From Clostridiales bacterium (GTDB lineage Bacteria; Bacillota; Clostridia; Oscillospirales; Acutalibacteraceae), in contig DXVY01000018.1 of NCBI GenBank assembly GCA_019417145.1, positions 1 to 16,472 of the forward strand: a stretch of 16,472 nucleotides of DNA. The letters run 5' to 3'. The notes under the pieces were generated by a model, which did no database searches, was not told the DNA's origin, and was given only the letters and a program-made list of their open reading frames with translations. This document shows positions 15,301-16,472 of the stretch, piece after piece. Position 1 is the first letter of the stretch, and each line of letters starts with the position of its first letter. A program made the translations under genes and the position numbers.

Positions 15301-15680
15301 GAAAGGCCCAGCCTCTCCCGGCAGAACAGGGCGGCCTTGTGGGCCAGGCGCAGCTTCATCACCTGGCGCAGGGGGTCCGTCAAGGTAAAGGGCAGGGCCC
15401 GGGGGACTTCCTCTAAGGGGGAGTCCTTTTTCTTTTTCCGGCGCTTGGGCCGCCGCAGGGAGTTGTCCAGGCAGTTGAGGTAGGCCGCCCGGAAGAACCC
15501 CTCCCGGGGGGAGGCGGCTTGGGCCCACAGCCTGGGGTTGGCGGCCATGTCGCACAGGGCGGCGGCCATCAGGTCCAGGGCCTGGGCAGGCCGCCCTGCC
15601 TGTAAGTAGCAAAGGGCGAACAGGTCCGCTCCGTATTGGTCGAACAGCTCTTTGAGCTGCTGGGTGGACAGGTCTGGCAA
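12318..15680 (-). CDS. ORF joining an ECF-sigma-like N-terminus to a GH172 (DUF2961) glycosidase with three C-terminal modules
   Basis: The 1120-codon frame starts at TTG 15680 with AAGGAG 8 bases upstream. Residues 1-165 look like a degenerate ECF sigma factor: a region-2-like part (LFDQYGADLFALCYLQAGR, FFRAAYLNCLDNSLRR), a basic run RRKKKK and a region-4-like part (VMKLRLAHKAALF, LGLSGEESARVLATSPLRAQ). From about 185 a DUF2961/GH172 domain begins at ASSYNKSSRY and runs to about 670. Two conserved glutamates, Glu555 in WWWGEGDE and Glu576 in FGTGCEDYF, are 21 apart, as I recall for the catalytic pair of the Bifidobacterium founding enzyme. GH172 enzymes act on fructofuranose or arabinofuranose links; the substrate here is unknown. 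Three beta-type modules follow. No signal peptide or membrane segment is seen, unusual beside a secreted dockerin protein. Composition shifts near residue 170, so the join may be artificial. Confidence 0.8.
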   Translation of the reverse strand: MPDLSTQQLKELFDQYGADLFALCYLQAGRPAQALDLMAAALCDMAANPRLWAQAASPREGFFRAAYLNCLDNSLRRPKRRKKKKDSPLEEVPRALPFTLTDPLRQVMKLRLAHKAALFCRERLGLSGEESARVLATSPLRAQRLAESALKKAGVTQGQARANLEALALPAEEGERSFEASSYNKSSRYNEETGQYESWDNNDDSGLSDLPRTEDGGWVFADIKGPGALVHLSTGTANSGHVRIFIDGQQTPAGDMAFRDYFGTGEFPYNQPELCYIENRGRNCFIPVTFNESCKVIAYDDWGMYYELHYIAFPEDTQVEPFALPLTPAQQQAIREVNDLFAGDMADLPKADEQAETVEKTVTVPAGGSVDLLDAAGSGAVTGLQIQLLDLPPIGSDGVAADWKALSEMTLSAYWDGEENPSVWSTLGGFFGSATGLNPYESYTLGVKEDGRLYANWYMPFENGAKIMVGNDGDTDYSITYSLTTESLPAEDAAHMLRFHAKWVRAKDPERTDRWPDTPFLTTTGTGRYVGTSLHVYKELGVGDPEGHSDWWWGEGDEKFFVDGEKFPSWFGTGCEDYFLYSWGTWNPYSKAYHSQPFTNGGMWGIGNRLNNRIQIIDNVPFTTSFEANLEKYHRDHYANWVFTDFWYLSKDGVDPYGPVSLEERTSYYEDPYPAAADFYEGEDLKIIESTGMMKAETQEMSDFSFAGQWSNNHQLIFKAEGSDAYVKCWINVEKEGDYLLSARYSKAPDFGVVQHLVDGQPLGAPIDLYNPSVILTDDLSLGAVHMTAGLHEFTIRVTGKNGASTGYFCGLDYLRIKEYDGTAPIYVFYEGEALEIVDQTEGLDIYTQDMGDLCSGRAHKLMFSQKQGDFMTLRFQVPKEGDYIVTGGFTRANDFGTAQHSIDGKRMGNPIELYDGGLLLTETVIGRIHLTAGEHEFKVEMVDKAPGSRGYVYALDTLSFQEYTPSDHADGKWFFEGEELEVASFPEGSRPFVQNLFWLSNKDEWSQNCHLISRLQKPADQIELRFTVPEDGRYALAAALTMANDFGIFQLSLDGQPIGEPVDTYHADGTRHLEQSLGAHDLTAGTHTLTIACTGKNEASRGYLFGIDWLELTKVGGQG
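12336..13652 (-). repeat. Three tandem ~145-residue modules at the end of the GH172 ORF
   Basis: Residues about 677-825, 828-968 and 974-1115 repeat the same plan: an opening F(Y/F)EGExLE, a middle with EGDY or DGRY, then DFG, (V/I)DGQPLG or LDGQPIG followed by a P(I/V)-(D/E)-x-Y segment, TAGxHEF or TAGTHTL, and a closing G(A/S)SxGYxxGLDYL-like stretch. They read as carbohydrate-binding-type beta-sandwiches, though I cannot name a CBM family. The third copy is the most diverged at its start. Confidence 0.85.
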
Positions 15681-15686
15681 AGGGCT

Positions 15687-16472
15687 TCACTCCTTTTTGG
15701 ATTTCATGGCCTTTTCCCGCTTTTTGCGCTGGCGGCGCTTCCTGCGCTTTTGGCGCCAGTTTTTTATATCGGCGCCAATGCCGCTTTGCTCCAGCCACAC
15801 GCTGACCTCTGCCCCCAAAAACACGATATACATGCAGAAGAACAGCCAGAACATCAGGATGACCAGGGTGGCCAGGCCGCCATAAATGGAGAAGTTGGAG
15901 AACTCCTCTACAAACAGGGAGAAAAAGTAGGAGAACAGCACCCACCCCGCGGCGGAAAAGGCCGCCCCTGCCAGGTTGCACAGGAAGGGGGCGCGGCGCT
16001 TGGGCACCCCGGCGTACAGCAGGGTGAAAAAGCACAGCAGCAGCACAAACCCCGCCAGGGATTTGAACCGCAGCAGGATGGCTGCGAACAGGGGCGGGGA
16101 CTTTTCCAGCAGGAAGCGGTACAGGGTGCTGCCCAGCACCACCAGGGCCGCCGCCACAATCAGCGCCGCCGCAAAGACAATGACGCACAGCACCGCCATG
16201 GCCCGCAGGCGCAGATAGCCCCGGGGCTCTTTGGCGCCGTAGATCTGGTCCAGGCCCTTGATGACCGCCACCATGCCCATGGAAGAGGACCACACCGCAG
16301 TGATCACCGCCACGGGCAGCACCCCGGTGGACTCCAGCGCGCTGGGGAGAAGGGATTCCAGATAGGCGGCCACGCTGTCGGGCAGGGCCCCCAGGGCCGC
16401 CTCGATGAGGGAGACGCCGTCGGAAAAGTGGATGCGCTGCATCAGCGTCAGCAGAAAGGCCACAAAGGGAAG
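15687..16472 (-). CDS. YihY/BrkB-family inner membrane protein (5' end outside the window)
   Basis: The frame is open to the right edge (codons before GTG 16463 read L-P-F), so the N-terminus is missing. The visible part has the YihY core: a loop with SSSMGMVAVIKGLDQIYG, several long hydrophobic helices, a conserved LYAGVPKR turn, and FSIYGGLATLVILMFWLFFC followed by the GAEV motif near the C-terminus. The tail is highly basic (KRRKRRQRKKREK). The family was once called ribonuclease BN but is a polytopic membrane protein of unclear role. Its stop codon overlaps the ribosome site of the following ORF, the tight spacing of an operon. The DNA is more GC-rich in places and strongly biased to CTG and GCC codons compared with genes to its left. 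Confidence 0.9.
   Translation of the reverse strand, partial: LPFVAFLLTLMQRIHFSDGVSLIEAALGALPDSVAAYLESLLPSALESTGVLPVAVITAVWSSSMGMVAVIKGLDQIYGAKEPRGYLRLRAMAVLCVIVFAAALIVAAALVVLGSTLYRFLLEKSPPLFAAILLRFKSLAGFVLLLCFFTLLYAGVPKRRAPFLCNLAGAAFSAAGWVLFSYFFSLFVEEFSNFSIYGGLATLVILMFWLFFCMYIVFLGAEVSVWLEQSGIGADIKNWRQKRRKRRQRKKREKAMKSKKE

Noticed and set aside
14754..15416. Plus-strand ORF of 220 codons opposite the sigma-like/GH172 border
   Set aside because: It has no ribosome site or domain and its composition is that of an antisense frame; the minus-strand reading has recognisable motifs throughout.
15166..16293. Minus-strand ORF of 375 codons covering parts of yihY and the sigma-like region
   Set aside because: Its translation is almost all Gly, Pro, Ala and Arg, typical of a wrong frame in GC-rich DNA, while the other frame gives clear YihY motifs.

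Overview
The window comes from an endospore-forming member of the Clostridia, most likely a gut Oscillospirales/Ruminococcaceae-type organism. It carries the conserved spoIVB-spo0A pair, a DUF4364 gene, several lipoproteins and a cohesin/dockerin protein, on fairly GC-rich DNA. No rRNA, tRNA, CRISPR array or insertion sequence is visible. The placement rests on gene content and not on a phylogeny.

Left part, plus strand (1-5072): the 3' part of a membrane-anchored transglutaminase-like (TgpA-type) gene with a terminator; a 423-base gap with a second hairpin; spoIVB, the signalling protease of the sigma-K checkpoint; and spo0A, the master sporulation response regulator, with its own candidate promoter and a strong terminator. 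Middle part, minus strand (5329-8042): a DUF4364 gene, then a pyrimidine unit in which pyrB is followed by an overlapping gene for an iron-sulfur-flavoprotein-like reductase. pyrB has a near-consensus promoter and a leader with a terminator-like hairpin, so attenuation is likely. Its product ends in a PyrI-like four-cysteine zinc motif without the rest of PyrI.

Accessory part (8015-11372): three tandem paralogous lipoprotein genes on the minus strand, running from a clear promoter at 10920-10948 to a strong terminator at 8015-8042. A 65-residue lipoprotein gene is transcribed divergently from them, and a bidirectional terminator separates it from the next minus-strand unit.

Right part, minus strand (11373-16472): a 5'-truncated YihY/BrkB membrane protein gene, then a 1120-codon ORF, then a secreted cohesin-Big_4-dockerin protein. 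The 1120-codon ORF is the oddest object here. Its first ~165 residues look like a degenerate ECF sigma factor. The rest is a GH172 (DUF2961) glycosidase domain with both candidate catalytic glutamates and three tandem C-terminal beta-type modules. Base composition changes near the domain border (~15150-15185), so the ORF is either a real and unusual fusion or the product of a recombination or assembly join. This should be settled before the fusion is interpreted biologically.
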